Below are positions 24,801 to 36,717 of a stretch of 64,000 bases of DNA, one piece after another. The notes under the pieces were generated by a model. It was not told the DNA's origin and did no database searches. It saw nothing but the letters and a program-made list of their open reading frames with translations. The stretch comes from Andrena cerasifolii (taxonomy: Eukaryota; Arthropoda; Insecta; Hymenoptera; Andrenidae), in the NCBI RefSeq assembly GCF_050908995.1, contig NC_135132.1, forward strand, positions 3,405,001 through 3,469,000. The letters run 5' to 3'. Each line of letters begins with the position of its first letter. Position 1 is the first letter of the stretch. The position numbers and the translations under genes are program-made.

Positions 24801-27390
24801 AGTATGCTATATATTTTGTAATATTAATTTTACAATCATTATAATTACAATTATGTTATTCAGAAGGGAAACGTAAAATAAATGAACACACAGGGAACAG
24901 TACTTCCGTTTTGGTTATGTTGGTTTCGTAAAAATCTGTAATTTCAGACCAAAAACCTTTTGTCAAATTATTTTTTATCTGCATTTTATATTAGCATGTA
25001 CACACTTCCCCCTCATTCTTTGTTATATTCCTCTTTTTCATATCTGAATTGAATTTTAAAATAGTTTCTGATTTGTTACAAAAATGTCTTCTGCATTAAA
25101 AACTGTTTCCAACTGTTGCGAAGTAATAAATTGAACGTCTACGGATTGTTTACTGTACCAAAACATTGTTCTTGTTACTAAGCCACAAAATATTATTTAC
25201 ACATTTATGGCTGTTTCTGTATATTTTATGTAGGTACTTTTTAGGTAATTAATATTTCGTTTATTCTTTACTGTTTCATGTAATTAACAGCTGTAGTTAA
25301 ATACTATGAATTTATCAATCCAATACAAAAATATTATGTTTTGTAGATATTATTTCATGCATGTATAACAAATTTCAATTCAGCTTGGTTTATTATTATT
25401 TAAAACTATTCTCTTCAGTTAAGGAACACTGACGGGAAATCAGTCTCTGATGTTTTAATGCTGACTACTCACTGCCATGGAGGTGATGGAAGATTTTGAG
25501 AAAAGCCTTTCAGCTTCCTTGAACTTTCTATTACGTTTGTCCGCTTTACTATTAGTATTTTTGTTACTGGCTAAATATCTGTCCCAACCACGTATTATAT
25601 TCCCATATAATTGTGTGTCTTCCAAGTAGCTGCCTTCGAATGCGTAAATTTGTCGTTCTAAATTAGCAAGAGTGTCCTGTAAGATTTCACAATTTCATTA
25701 AAATATTATCTATTTCTGTATTTATGAATCAAACTTTCATAGAAAATTACAAACTTTAATCTTTCAACTGAAGGAAGCTTAATATTTTAACTTGTCTCTT
25801 AAAACACGGAAAAACTATTAGATCGACAGTGTTGTCCCGTTATAGGGACGCGTCCTCCGTTCCGTTAATAGAACATATCTATCCCCGCTACTTCTTTTGT
25901 AGTCAACGCGGATAGTGCGACAGTGACAAACTATAAATTTCGTTCGATAGCGTTGACATCGTATTTGAAAAAAAAAAAAAAAAAAACTAGCATACCGTTT
26001 CGTTAAGGGGACGATTTGCTCCCGAGCGACGTCCTTATAACGGGACAAGTATGGAAGTTCCAATGTAATTTTTTTAAATTATAGACACAAAAAGCGTGTG
26101 ACTAATGATGACCTCCTTTCTCATGCTGTTATTAAATATATATAATATGATACAACAGTTTTAAGTACCCAAATGTAGGTGTACTGATTGAGTCCAAACA
26201 TTTACATACAGAAGAAAAGGTGAAATATTTAACGCCTCATTTTTAAGTATATGCACTGCAAATCACGTATATAGTATGCAAATCCATTACACATTATGTA
26301 TAATTAAAAACAGTCTCTCAGTGCTTGGATTCAGTTTTACCATAAAAAGTTCATTAATTGAATAGTAAAACTCTCATGAAGATTTAACGAAAAATTTATA
26401 CATTTAAATCTTCAATAGTATTTGAATTCAATTCAATTAGTTTTTCATGAGCGTAGGACAGCTCTGTCAGAGTAAACAAAGACTATATAATATGAAGCTG
26501 AGAAATACTCAGACACGCATATTTATTTCATAATTCTGATACGTGCATGATTAAAAAGTGAACTCATTTGTTTCTTAAAATATATCGTTATTTCAAACGT
26601 ATTTTCTCAAAGCAGAGCTTTTAAATGGCTTCAATAATCTCGTACAATTATTAAATACATGCATTTGATTTAGTAAAAAAATACTAACAAAATTCGTTAT
26701 ATTTATTTTGAACAAGAAAGTTATAAATACTGTACACATGAACCAAATATCAAGCTACACATTTTTGTATACCACCAAGAAATATTATTAAATTAAAGCA
26801 GAATAGAAAATAAAAATATATACAAATATTTAATTCTCAAATACTTAAATTACGAAAAATAACGAAAGATAGTAAAATTGAAAATACTGTAAGTTTGTAA
26901 ACAATTACCGTGATCAAAACAAAGTATTAAGGTTATGTCGAGACAATTTATAATATCCGTTCGATCCTTTTTAATATTTATAATCAATTTGTACAAACAA
27001 TTTACCATTCCCGTTATAATAACGTAATAACGTTATAATAATTCTCCGAATTAAAAGAATTATGGAATAAACTGACCACTACAAAAAGAACAATATTAAG
27101 AGGTCATAGTACGAGGTTAGGTTAACATAACCTCAAAAAAGATGAAATAGTACATAGCTTGTTGTTACTCCAATAATTTCTAAAAACTTGTTGACTAAAA
27201 ATAACTTCTACTTTTCACAACAATAGTGATCATCTTCATTGTTTCAAATACATGAATTGCGAGAGTATGTGAATACCTAATAGAGGAGACGCAAGTTGAC
27301 AGTTGCCACAATACTTACAGCTATTTCAGCCTTCCGTTTCACTAGTTCAGCGAGTTCCGCTCGTAAATCGACGGAGGACTTCGTCGACAT
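21502..27390 (-). CDS. MEAF6: MEAF6/Eaf6, subunit of MYST histone acetyltransferase complexes
   Basis: Homologue of MYST/Esa1-associated factor 6, a small nuclear subunit shared by the NuA4/TIP60 and MOZ/HBO1-type acetyltransferase complexes. Four coding exons on the minus strand join without phase conflict: 27319-27390, 25473-25676, 24710-24746 and 21502-21836, giving 215 residues (animal homologues are about 190-200). Exon 1 starts MSTKSSVDLRAELAELVKRK. Exon 2 holds the conserved coiled-coil core (LERQIYAFEGSYLEDTQLYG, then GWDRYLASNK and KFKEAERLFSKSSITSM). Exon 3 is a 37-bp exon encoding AVSGLVENTQEK. The last exon is a Ser/Asn-rich tail ending KKNSNKRSRNR before TAG at 21502-21504, like the basic end of vertebrate MEAF6. 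Intron 3 hosts a 1-kb foldback MITE and intron 1 a small one. Confidence 0.92.
22366..23427. mobile_element. Foldback MITE, CACTGTCCAA termini, TTA duplication (copy A)
   Basis: 1,062-bp inverted-repeat unit inside MEAF6 intron 3, starting CACTGTCCAA and ending TTGGACAGTG. TTA stands on both sides (22363-22365, 23428-23430). The arms are open in long frames by chance. A second copy is at 41940-42973 with a TAA duplication. Confidence 0.88.
24710..24746 (-). CDS. MEAF6: MEAF6 coding exon 3 (37-bp microexon)
   Basis: Acceptor tttcacag and donor gtaagg bound 37 bp that encode AVSGLVENTQEK plus one base. It restores the phase between exon 2 (phase 0) and the last exon (enters after one base). 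It corresponds to the vertebrate AVSALAG..-type segment. Confidence 0.85.
25473..25676 (-). CDS. MEAF6: MEAF6 coding exon 2 (conserved core)
   Basis: 68 codons, acceptor ttacag and donor gtgagt. Carries the whole conserved Eaf6 core, from the leucine-rich helix to FKEAERLFSKSS. Confidence 0.93.
25826..26053. mobile_element. hAT-like MITE in MEAF6 intron 1
   Basis: Ends CAGTGTTGTCCCGTTATAGG and the complement of ..CCTTATAACGGGACAAGTATG form inverted repeats around an A18-like run. No matching 8-bp duplication was found, so the exact ends are uncertain. Confidence 0.6.
27319..27390 (-). CDS. MEAF6: MEAF6 coding exon 1
   Basis: 24 codons from ATG (complement of 27388-27390) to a gtaagt donor; phase 0. 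The ATG is chosen because the N-terminus MSTK..RAELAELV matches the family. Confidence 0.9.
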
Positions 27391-27734
27391 TATATATTTA
27401 AATATATAAACGCACTAGTAATAAGAACGTTAATTCTTCCGCTTGAAAAATATTCCTCTTTTCTTCAACAAGTGCTAGCCTTACTTTCCAACGAAAACTC
27501 GTCTGACCCATCTGAAGTTGTTGCACTCTGACGTTATAACTAAACCACGGCGAAATAAAGGCGGCAAAATTTGAATTACGTAGGTACCTACACCCGTCAC
27601 GAAAAATTAACTATTATAAAAACATTTTATGTGATAGTAGTGATTGATTTAAATGAATTAAATTTAATGTAGAATACTTAAATTAAATGTCTGCACTTGT
27701 AAATGATAATCGCATTACGTATTAATCGATATGT
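27391..27734. promoter_or_regulatory. MEAF6 upstream region
   Basis: AT-rich DNA directly upstream of the MEAF6 start codon. It must hold the 5' untranslated region and promoter, but I see no decisive core promoter motif. It ends at the hAT MITE target site. Confidence 0.3.
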
Positions 27735-27742
27735 ATTCTAAA

Positions 27743-28092
27743 CAGGGTTACCACCTCTCCGGTTTTAGCCCGGAGAATCCAGGTTGTGAAGCAAATCTCC
27801 GGACTCCGGTTTTACTGGAAATATCTGCGGGTTGTAGAAAAAAATTCGATATTAAGAAATTGTGGTATTATACAATGGTATCAATTTTATATACAGTAAA
27901 AGTTATTAATTAAAAAAACAGATACCTTTAAATTCTGAATTGTTTCAGCTTAAAAGAGTTGCACTTGTGTTTTCCGAATATTCGAGAACAAAACTGTTTG
28001 TTTGCTTTTTCCATTTCCGGGTTTATGTTTGAATCTCCCGGTTGTAATGTGTGGCACTTCGGGATTTATATGGTGATAAGGTGGCAACCCTG
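27743..28092. mobile_element. hAT MITE with 8-bp duplication ATTCTAAA
   Basis: Ends CAGGGTTACCACCT and the complement of AGGTGGCAACCCTG. A perfect ATTCTAAA direct repeat lies at 27735-27742 and 28093-28100. 350 bp, no coding capacity. Confidence 0.92.
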
Positions 28093-28100
28093 ATTCTAAA

Positions 28101-28984
28101 GTGGAACTGTAATAAATTAACTATACTTTATCCACATACTTATTTGTAGGAGAGCGAAAATTCATTACAATGTTAATTAGTTATATAGAAATATTAGCTG
28201 AGCTATATTTAATTGACTGATCTATAGAATAATATCTTTGGAAAAGTCGGACATGTCATTTATTGTTATTTTAATACACATATACAGTATGGCCAGGTTA
28301 TCCTTCAAGGACACAAATAAAGTGGCTCGTATTAGAATAAGATTAGGGTGGTGAGAGTAATGGAAAGATTTGAGTAATGGAAAATGCCTGGGTAACACTC
28401 GGCCACTCGACACTCGCGTAAAACTCTAAACGCGTTTGTCTTGAAACAGTGCTCTTAAAATCGGTGGGACCTATATCTCGAAAATTTCGATTCGACTGAA
28501 ACTTTTTTTTTTATTTTGAAGAATATACTTCTGGATAGTGGAGAAACCAGTCAAATTTAAAAAATTGAAGGCTTGTAATTTTTAAAGGCGTTGGAAGGAC
28601 CACTGGTTTAGGTGTTACAAGTACCATCGTTTTGGATGAATTTTTTGACGCCTCGACTCCCCAGTGCCGTCTGCAATGATTAATTATAAAACAAAAAATG
28701 TATATCTATAGTTTAAGACATTCTTAATACAATGCAAAAAGTCCCATTAAATTATATGTAGTAATTTTCCTTTAATTAATTCCTAAAGGTCACCTATTTC
28801 TATGGGCTCTAGACCGGAACAGCTCCTTAAGGAAAAAGGCCCAATTGACAAACGTTGTGGGACACCCTGTATGCATAACAGAATTGCAAATAAATTTTCG
28901 CGCTTGTGGTATGATAATTATGGGAAACAAAAAAAAATATAGGGTTTGGAAGAAATTATAATTTTTTTTGGTAGATGGGGCCCT
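28101..28984. other. Gene-free AT-rich stretch with a mariner-type end at 28850-28870
   Basis: Phrase gtgggacaccctgta at 28858-28872 matches the complement of the TACAGGGTGTCCC end found at 45226 and 63919, so a mariner-like fragment probably ends here. Nothing else recognised. Confidence 0.4.
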
Positions 28985-29054
28985 GGGGTGGCCTTCTGGG
29001 CAGAGGCCCAGGTGGCACTGCTCATCGGCCGCCCGTTGAATCCGCCACTGGCAA
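28985..29054. repeat. hAT right-end fragment
   Basis: Sequence 'gccgcccgttgaatccgccactgg' matches the right end of the hAT element at 30817-31330 (..aaatccgccactg). The opposite end was not found, so it is a fragment. Confidence 0.5.
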
Positions 29055-29309
29055 AAGGTGATCTCTAAATGTACACAAACATGATTATCAACAAACTACA
29101 GGCAGTGTGTACAGTCTGTTGTTGCCATAGAATTATTGCGATAGCGTATCAGTTCGTCGATATACGTTTGACGATGCGTTCAATAATTAGGTCTTGTGCA
29201 TCCATTTGATCGGAAACGATTGGAAGGGCACTCCAAAGTCTCACAGAACGTTTGTATTACTGCTGAAGGTCTCCATTTTTGAACATTTCAGTTAATTTAA
29301 ATAAAATTA

Positions 29310-29693
29310 TTGAGGACCTTGCAGCAAGAGGGGTGTAGCTTCATTTGTACTAACTTCGAGTAAATTGAAAAAAAAACTGTTTATAAAATTATTGCTGTGA
29401 CTTAATATTGAAAAGGGAATACTAACTGAAAAATATATATTTTCACACAATAGCAGTTATTGAGTTAATAAGTTTTTATTTCTATTTTTGGCAAATTTTT
29501 CAAATCCAGGGTTGTCCAAAACAAAAAATTGCACAAAACAGAAATGTGTGCAGGTTCCACTTTTTTGTTTATCAGATTTGCATCAAACGTGCACCAAACG
29601 ATGTAGAATTTTGTTTTACGTATATTACACGTCATAATTAACTAAAAAACTGTCAAATAGGGAGTTCCACCCCTCTTGCTGCAAGGTTCTCAA
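29310..29693. mobile_element. MITE, TTGAGGACCTTGCAGC termini
   Basis: TTGAGGACCTTGCAGCAAGA at the left and the complement of TCTTGCTGCAAGGTTCTCAA at the right bound about 384 bp. Target duplication not resolved. Confidence 0.7.
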
Positions 29694-29723
29694 CTTTAGT
29701 CCGTGAGAATAGACATATATTTG

Positions 29724-30081
29724 GAGGCCGTCCTTAAATTACGTAAGGGTAATTTTTGCGATTTCTTACCCCCTCCCTCCCCCAGTATAAGAATTCGTAA
29801 GATTTGATATTGCAACCCCCTTCTTACGTAATATTTTTTACATTAAATTTTTTCAGTTATTCAATTTTTTTTAAGGTTTACATATATAATTCATTCAGCT
29901 CGGTTTCGGGGAATTTAAACTAAAACTACTATTCTGAAACATTAATGATAGAATTTGTATTTATTGAAAATTAGATTAAAAAAGAATACAAAGACGCTAC
30001 CTGCCCCCCCCCCACCCCCTTGTAAGAAAACGTAAGAACTCCCCCCCCCCCAAAAGCCTTACGCAATTTAAGGACAACCTC
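29724..30081. mobile_element. MITE, GAGGCCGTCCTTAAATTACG termini, TTG duplication
   Basis: Inverted ends (GAGGCCGTCCTTAAATTACG; complement of GCAATTTAAGGACAACCTC) bound 358 bp. TTG occurs on both sides (29721-29723, 30082-30084). C-rich runs near both ends. Confidence 0.7.
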
Positions 30082-30295
30082 TTGCTACAAATAATAAATA
30101 GTTTAAAATTTAAAAGTATATATCTTTTACTTTTTTTTTTAAACCAACCTTTTAAAAATGAATATCAATGACGTATAAATTCCTCATATATTTCCACTTC
30201 TTGTGTGTATTTGATATTCCTTGTATTCCTGTTTTTCCCGTTTTTATTATATTTCGTAATACAACTTTATATCTATTATTACTCTTCTATTACCT

Positions 30296-31514
30296 TGTTA
30301 CGTTCAGAGACTGTCTGTTGACATTTTGACATTTTCGAGAGCCTGGAATGCACATGACCCGGCGCGGTCTTCGTTTCCAGGAGTGCTGTGGGGCAGCCGA
30401 GGTTTTCCAAGAAAACTGTTATTTAATTGAAGACACGCATGTCTTCACCATATTCTCAGCCCAATTTTGAAGTATAAAAAGGAACCCGAACACATACGTA
30501 CACGGGGGGCTCGCTTCTAGTTTAATACCTTTAGAAGACAGAGGCTTAGCGAGATCGGGTTCCATTCCCTTTCGAGTTATTATACAAGTCAACCGTACCT
30601 ACAGTCCTACAGTACGTAAAGTTGCTGTTGGACATTATATATTTATTACCCTCTTTGAGAGCCCCACAGTTCTCAGTGCGTTGAAACCGAGAGGTGGACT
30701 TAGGTAGCAAATACAGTTTATCCATTGTAAAGACTGAAATAATAGAATATACTTTGCTATTTCTTACTCAGAGTTCTTTATTAGAATCCAATCATTATTT
30801 GAAATCCCAGTATGAGCAGTGGCGGGTTTAAGAGGGTGGCCGATGAGCAAATGCCGCCTGGGCCGCTGCTCAGAAGGCCCCCCCCCAGCCCCATTCTTAA
30901 AAAAAGAAAATTATAATTTTAACCACACACTATAGTTTTCTCTGTACGACTACACTGGGCCCGTTGTTTGGTAAGTACCTCTTCATTTTCCCCGAAAAAT
31001 GGGTCCTGCCCAGAGGGTCCGCCTAAGGCCCTATTTTCGAAAAAAGGAATTTATAATTTTAACCAAACACTATAGTTTTCTCTGTACGACTACACTGGGC
31101 CCGTTGTTAGGTAAGTCCCTCTTCATTTTCCCAGAAAAATGGGCCCTGCCCAGAGGGTCCGCCTAAGGCCCTATTTTCAAAAGAAGGAAATTATAATTTT
31201 AACCAAACACTATAGTTTTCTCTGTACTACCACACTGAACCCGTTTTTATTAAACCACCTCTTCATTTTCCCGAAAAATGGGCCCCTCAGAACGTTTGCC
31301 ACCTGGCCCTTTTTATTAAATCCGCCACTGAATATGCGGTAAACCCACACAGAGGGTATCATATTATAAAGTTACGAGGTTAAACTAACATTCTTAGTGG
31401 CTCCCGGTGATAACCAGGCACGGGTTCGTCCGCTACTAATAAACTCTAAATACAATCAGAAGTCCTCAGCTCCGCAGCCGTCAATCTCATTGCCCTCAGC
31501 CTCGGCTCGTAACA
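30296..31514 (+). mobile_element. Solo LTR split by a hAT element
   Basis: Starts TGTTACG and ends CGTAACA, giving TG..CA ends within a 7-bp inverted repeat. ACCT is duplicated at 30292-30295 and 31515-31518. A TATA box (tataaaaagg, 30473) with promoter-like spacing and an AATAAA near 31437 give the U3-R-U5 logic of an LTR on the plus strand. Without the inserted 30817-31330 element the LTR is about 700 bp. No internal retroelement domain lies beside it, so it is a solo LTR left by recombination. Confidence 0.7.
30817..31330. mobile_element. hAT element with three 140-bp internal repeats
   Basis: Ends CAGTGGCGGGTTTA and the complement of TAAATCCGCCACTG are typical hAT termini. The flanking octamers agtatgag (30809-30816) and aatatgcg (31331-31338) agree at six of eight positions, a worn duplication. 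Inside, a unit beginning 'tatagttttctctgtac' recurs at 30931, 31071 and 31211, an exact 140-bp period. The open frame across the repeats has no known domain. Confidence 0.75.
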
Positions 31515-31518
31515 ACCT

Positions 31519-32965
31519 TGCAAAAATTTATTTCGAATATTTATAGTGCTGATCACGGGCGTTCAGAGGGGGTTGCAAAAGGGGTAGCTACCCCCCCGGC
31601 TTTTTCAGAAAATCGTTTGTTTTTCAAAATTGATCTTTATCAAGTTTATACTAAAAAAGGGAATATTTTTGAATTTCGGCTTTAAAATTTTAATTAAATT
31701 GGCATTACAAAATGGGTTAAAAAAGCAAGAGGGGTATATTTTTCTTTGCCATCATCCCAAAGTTGCCCCCTCCCCCCTGGAAAAAAAGTCTCCGGAGGCT
31801 CTTGGTGCTGATTAACTACCGAGTCGATTTAACTTTTAAGATAACATATTTTTGATTTACAAACACAAGTAAATATGATTAAAATACAAATGTTTAATGA
31901 AGTTTATAACTTGTGTATGACTCAAGTTAGGATATATTTTTGCAAGATTTTATTAAATATTATATATTAAATATTATTAATATTAAATTTCATATTAATT
32001 GAAATCGTTGAAAAAAGGAACAAAGTAAATAAATTCGGGTATCTACAATTATATAGTAATTGTATTTCTCCATAGATTATAGTCTCCAGTACTCGTCAAA
32101 ATTAATAACGTAACACATTTCTTTAGAAGGAACATTAATTCGAGAAAATATTTCAGGTAATTTTCCGTTTTCAAGTACTCAATTTTTTGTATTAGTTTTC
32201 CTTGGTTTACTGCGACCTTCATTACCCATAGACTGACTTACGGGTTACAATAACGCTGCACACTTTAATTGGCAGGTATTCTGTTTCGTAACATCAGCGT
32301 CGATAATGTCTTTTTTCACTGCAGCAAAGACGTTTCACTTCAAACAATGCATTTGCTGATTTTTCTCAGAGAAGCACATTAGAATAGTAATTCGCACTAT
32401 TTTTTAATATAATAGAACACTTGTTCTACTGGAATAGCAGAAATAAAATGCAGATAGTATAGCAAAGACACAGTGGGTGCCATATCTTGGTAGGTGTTAA
32501 ATTATGCAATATTTTAACACACCTACTTAACGACATGGTATCACCTGAATTTTAGTGCACAATTATTATTTTAACGCGAACAGTGTTTTGAAGCTTCTTG
32601 ATAAAAATGTTTCTAGTCACCCTTAATACTTTCCAAAAGTTTTTCATTATTTTTCTGATGCATTTTTATAGTTCACACTACAGGTATACCAATCAATATT
32701 AACGTTTGCAGGAGGAATTACGAGAAGGGGGTTGGAAACAGCGGAGCCTGTGGTAATCATTGTTATCCTTACAGAATTAATGTTTAGAAACACTGTTCTA
32801 CTTGGGCATGCGCGTTGGAAACCTCATTACTGTTTGGTATCCCTAATTAAGCTTTTTTGTTGTCAAATCAGTATGAATTATAAGTCGTTTTGACGATTAT
32901 GGATAAAGGTTCACTAGAACGAGGGTCTTCTTTAAATACGTTGCTCTGTACAAATGATCGTTTAA
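31519..32965. other. Gene-free AT-rich stretch
   Basis: No recognised gene. 31560-31810 contains C- and G-runs in a degraded 'ccccc..gggggttgc' context, perhaps a repeat fragment. A 'cactacaggtataccaatcaata' phrase at 32689-32710 resembles the dispersed 'tataggtatac' repeat further right. Confidence 0.4.
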
Positions 32966-33673
32966 GGGGTTACCGCAGTCAGTAAGGTCAGAAAAAGAAC
33001 GATTCTTTGGGAATTTATTTCTGAAAGTATATGCATAGTTTCAGGCAAAGGTTTTTTTATTCAGATGAGGGACACTTTAACAGATTATTATATTACGTTT
33101 TGGTGTAAAAATATTTATTTATTGAAAAATTACAACTGATTTCCCGGAAGCTGTTTTTAGAAATACGTTTCGCGGTGACCAACATTATTCGGAACTGGCC
33201 TATCTGAAATAGAAAAACGAAGAAGATTTAGGTAGTACAATAGTTTATTTAGTCTTTAATCGTTTTATAGAATATTAATCTGGGACAAAATGGTGGATGT
33301 TAAAGTGGAATGATCGAGTTTCGTTGAAAAAAAAAACACTCATTTTTAATCCATAAAATAAAAACTATGCATTGGAATAACAATTCGATTAAAGACTAAA
33401 TTTGAATGTCTAGAAGATACCTACAAAGTTTCAGAAATGATTGGTGAAACGGTTCTTAAGAAATCGTGGTCACCGGAATCCAAAAACCATTTCAGGAAAT
33501 CAGTTGTAATTTTCCAATAAATAAATACTTTTACACCAAAGCATAATATAATAACCTGTTAAAGTGTTCCCCATCTGAATACAAAAACCTTTGCATACAA
33601 ATATGCATGTACTTTCTGAAATAAATTCACAAAGAATCGTTCTTTTTCTGACCTTACTGACTGCGGTAACCCC
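32966..33673. mobile_element. piggyBac-type MITE with TTAA duplication
   Basis: GGGGTTACCGCAGTCAGTAA at the left and its complement at the right bound 708 bp. TTAA lies on both sides (32962-32965, 33674-33677), the specific target of piggyBac transposases. Arms of more than 250 bp are inverted copies. Confidence 0.88.
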
Positions 33674-33677
33674 TTAA

Positions 33678-34734
33678 AGGGACAACATTCGCAGAACGAA
33701 GATTTAAATGATGGACATTCTACTCTACTTGCAGTGCTTATAAAAATTAGAACGTGACATGAAATCGTAATGTAAAGCCAATTTATTAAAATATTTGAAA
33801 AAAAACAGCTTGCATTCACAGTTCACGCAGGCATATTTAATCAAAATTAATCAAGACATAAAATAAATACAGTAGAGTTGTCAAAAGGAGAGCCTGGTGT
33901 CATATAAAAAATGGCACTTTCAAAATTTCTCCACCATTTCGTAACATTTTAAATAGAATACGCATATATTATAACGAAAGCTGTGTTTAAGATGCAAATA
34001 TTTTCGCTTCTGAATTGCCATTTTTTAAAACTACAGTCTCTCATGGAATAAAACTAAACGCAAGTGTTTTTCAATTGAATGTTACAATTCCAACGAAACT
34101 ATCAGCTTCGCGGTGTTGAGAGGAAAAATCGCGAGAGAAAATCGATCGTTGCAGTTGCTCTGTTTCCCCTTATAAATGATTTGAAAGGTCGCCGACATTG
34201 CTAAACTAAATCACGAAACGAAAAATTTCACTATCCTTCGTCCTCGAGTTTTTAGCCAGTATCCGTTTTTCCTGCATCCAGGGTCGCGTTCGAGCTCTAG
34301 AGGGGGAGCGAGAGAGAGAGAAGAGGCAAAGAGAGAAAGTGTGTAATTTTTCCCCCCCTGGGAGCAGTAGGCGCCTTCTTAACCCTTCTCGGTGATATAT
34401 GAAAGAACACGGGTCACTGGCTACTCAGTACCGCTAGACGGGTCACTATTGTTTATTCGTCGTTGTTTGCAAAAATTCCGGAGCACCTTGCGAATCTTTA
34501 GCTTCCACCCTGTGGCTAATTTTAATGCCACAACAAGTAGTTTGCGAGACAGCAACAGGGTAGCAAAGAAGACAGCATTTTGTTGCGGACGATGATCAGT
34601 AATGATGGGACGAAATGTACCAATGGAGAAATTGATTATGTGAGTTTCAACCGATTCTAGAAGCTTCCTTATAATCTGCTGGGTACAGATGGGCGTGAGA
34701 ATGGATGCGTGTAACTTTCTACTGGTGTAAATTC
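33678..34734. other. Gene-free stretch with purine-rich patch at 34296-34345
   Basis: A gagagaga-type microsatellite lies near 34307-34345. The frames at 34392-34595 and 34421-34810 oppose each other and have no family resemblance. Confidence 0.4.
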
Positions 34735-35417
34735 GTAGAAGAAATTCTTGGCAATTAATCGTGGGTGTTCGATTTTCTAATTCTTGTGTCGACTTCGCTG
34801 TGGATGCCATTGCTAAGGCAAACTCAAAATTGTGTCAATTCCAAAATTTTAAGGAATTATTTAAGCTCACCTTGTGAGGTGAAATTTTGGAATTGACACA
34901 ATTTTGAGTTTGCTTACAAGGTAAGCTTAAACAATTCCTGAAAATTTTGGAATTGACACAATTTTGAGTTTGCTTACAAGGTAAGCTTAAACAATTCCAT
35001 AAAATTTTGGAATTGAAAGAATTTTGAGTTTGCTTACAAGGTAAGCTTAAATAATTCCTTAAAATTTTGGAATTTACACAATTTTGAGTTTGCTTACAAG
35101 GTAAGCTTAAATAATTCCTTAAAATTTTGGAATTGAAAGAATTTTGAGTTTGCTCACAAGGTAAGCTTAAACAATTCCTTAAAATTTTGGAATTGAAAGA
35201 ATTTTGAGTTTGCTCACAAGGTAAGCTTAAACAATTCCTTTAAATTTTGGAATTGACACAATTTTGAGTTTGCTCACAAGGTAAGCTTAAACAATTCCTT
35301 AAAATTTTGGAATTGAAAGAATTTTGAGTTTGCTTTAGCAATGCCATCCGCAGTGAAGTCGACATAAGAATTAGAAAATCGAACACCCACAATTATTTCT
35401 CAAGAATTTCTTCTGCA
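34735..35417. repeat. Inverted-repeat element with a 60-bp tandem array at its centre
   Basis: Left arm (34735-34818, 'gaagaaattcttggcaat..gtgtcgacttcgctg') is repeated inverted at 35335-35417. Between them a unit 'aattttggaattgacacaat..gcttacaaggtaagctt' recurs with an exact 60-bp period about eight times. One further unit is in reverse orientation at 34819-34877. Units differ by one to three bases, so the expansion is recent. Confidence 0.85.
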
Positions 35418-35465
35418 GAGTTTGGAGTTTTGAAATTTGATTATCTGAGCATTTCTAAAATACTG

Positions 35466-35722
35466 TTTTTAACTATTTTTCAAATTTTTAAAATTTATTT
35501 TTCAAATTTTTAAAATTTATTTTTCAAATTTTTAAAATTTATTTTTAAAATTTTTAAAATTTATTTTTAAAATTTATTTTTAAAATTTTTAAAATTTATT
35601 TTTAAAATTTTTAAAATTTATTTTTCAAATTTTTAAAATTTATTTTTCAAATTTTTAAAATTTATTTTTCAAATTTTTAAAATTTATTTTTCAAATTTTT
35701 AAAATTTATTTTCCAAATTCAA
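35466..35722. repeat. 22-bp AT minisatellite
   Basis: Tandem units of 'tttttcaaatttttaaaattta' (22 bp) with a variant block in which c is replaced by a. Confidence 0.85.
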
Positions 35723-36717
35723 AATTTGAATTTGGTTCGATGAAAAAGTTCGGAGGTTCTGTGAAATTAATTCGAAAACTGTTTACAAAATAATGTTAGT
35801 TTACAATCTCCTTGTATTGGTTGTTTTCGATAGATGTAGATATGTTAATTGTTACATTGATGAATAAATATGCCTAAATGGTAACTGTTTTATTAACGAA
35901 AACAGAAGCACTTACGGGCGATTGCTTGAATAGCTCTATGCAGTTATCGCAGTATTATCTGTTTGCGCAAAAAACGTATGAATTTTTATATTCTTAAGTC
36001 CTTGTAATTGTTACCTGATATCGTGGTGATCCACAATCCATGAAATTTTTACATTTTTAACCGTTTATGAACATAGAAGTTGCAAACGTACGTGTATGTA
36101 TACAAATGCGGATTAAAGTAAAATAATACGTGCCACATTCTTGGAAGGAACAATAATCTCCATTGGAAGACTTTATTTCCACAAAAATGTAATGAAATCA
36201 AGATAGAATGACTGGAACGATTTATTTTTTTTTTTGTGCCGATGCTTGGTGTTATTATTCATTTCTGTGTATTTAACATTTCATCGGGTATATTATAAAT
36301 AACTATCAATTGATTATGGACATATGATTAGGTATGTATTTGCAAGACATCATTTTAACAAGTTTGGTATATGTAAGCATACTCTTCAAAATATTGACTT
36401 TGTATCAATAGAATAATAAAGAGTTAAATATTCCTTTATCACTGTTTGTTAATTAGATATTAATATTTATCAATACTGACTTATTAATATACAGATATTT
36501 ACTGTAGAATATTATAAGTATTCATTGCCTATAAAAATTTTATTTAAAAACGTGTAATAATTTCACGTAGAGTTCATGTGGCTTTTTATAACAATACAAT
36601 ATTAACAACTGAACTTTCCAATTCTTCAAATAAAAAAAAATTTTTTTTATGCATATACATAATATATAATCATTACATTTATATAACAATAATAATCACT
36701 TTCATTCTTGAATCTAA
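35723..36717. other. AT-rich gene-free stretch
   Basis: No coding or RNA signal seen. Confidence 0.45.

Noticed and set aside
30481..30568. ggaacccga..tcgggttcc hairpin as an independent MITE
   Set aside because: It lies within the solo LTR just after the TATA box and is better seen as part of the LTR leader.
34880..35335. Possible CRISPR-like array
   Set aside because: The 60-bp units are contiguous with no variable spacers; it is a tandem repeat in animal DNA. The same holds for 38396-38932 and 48925-49404.
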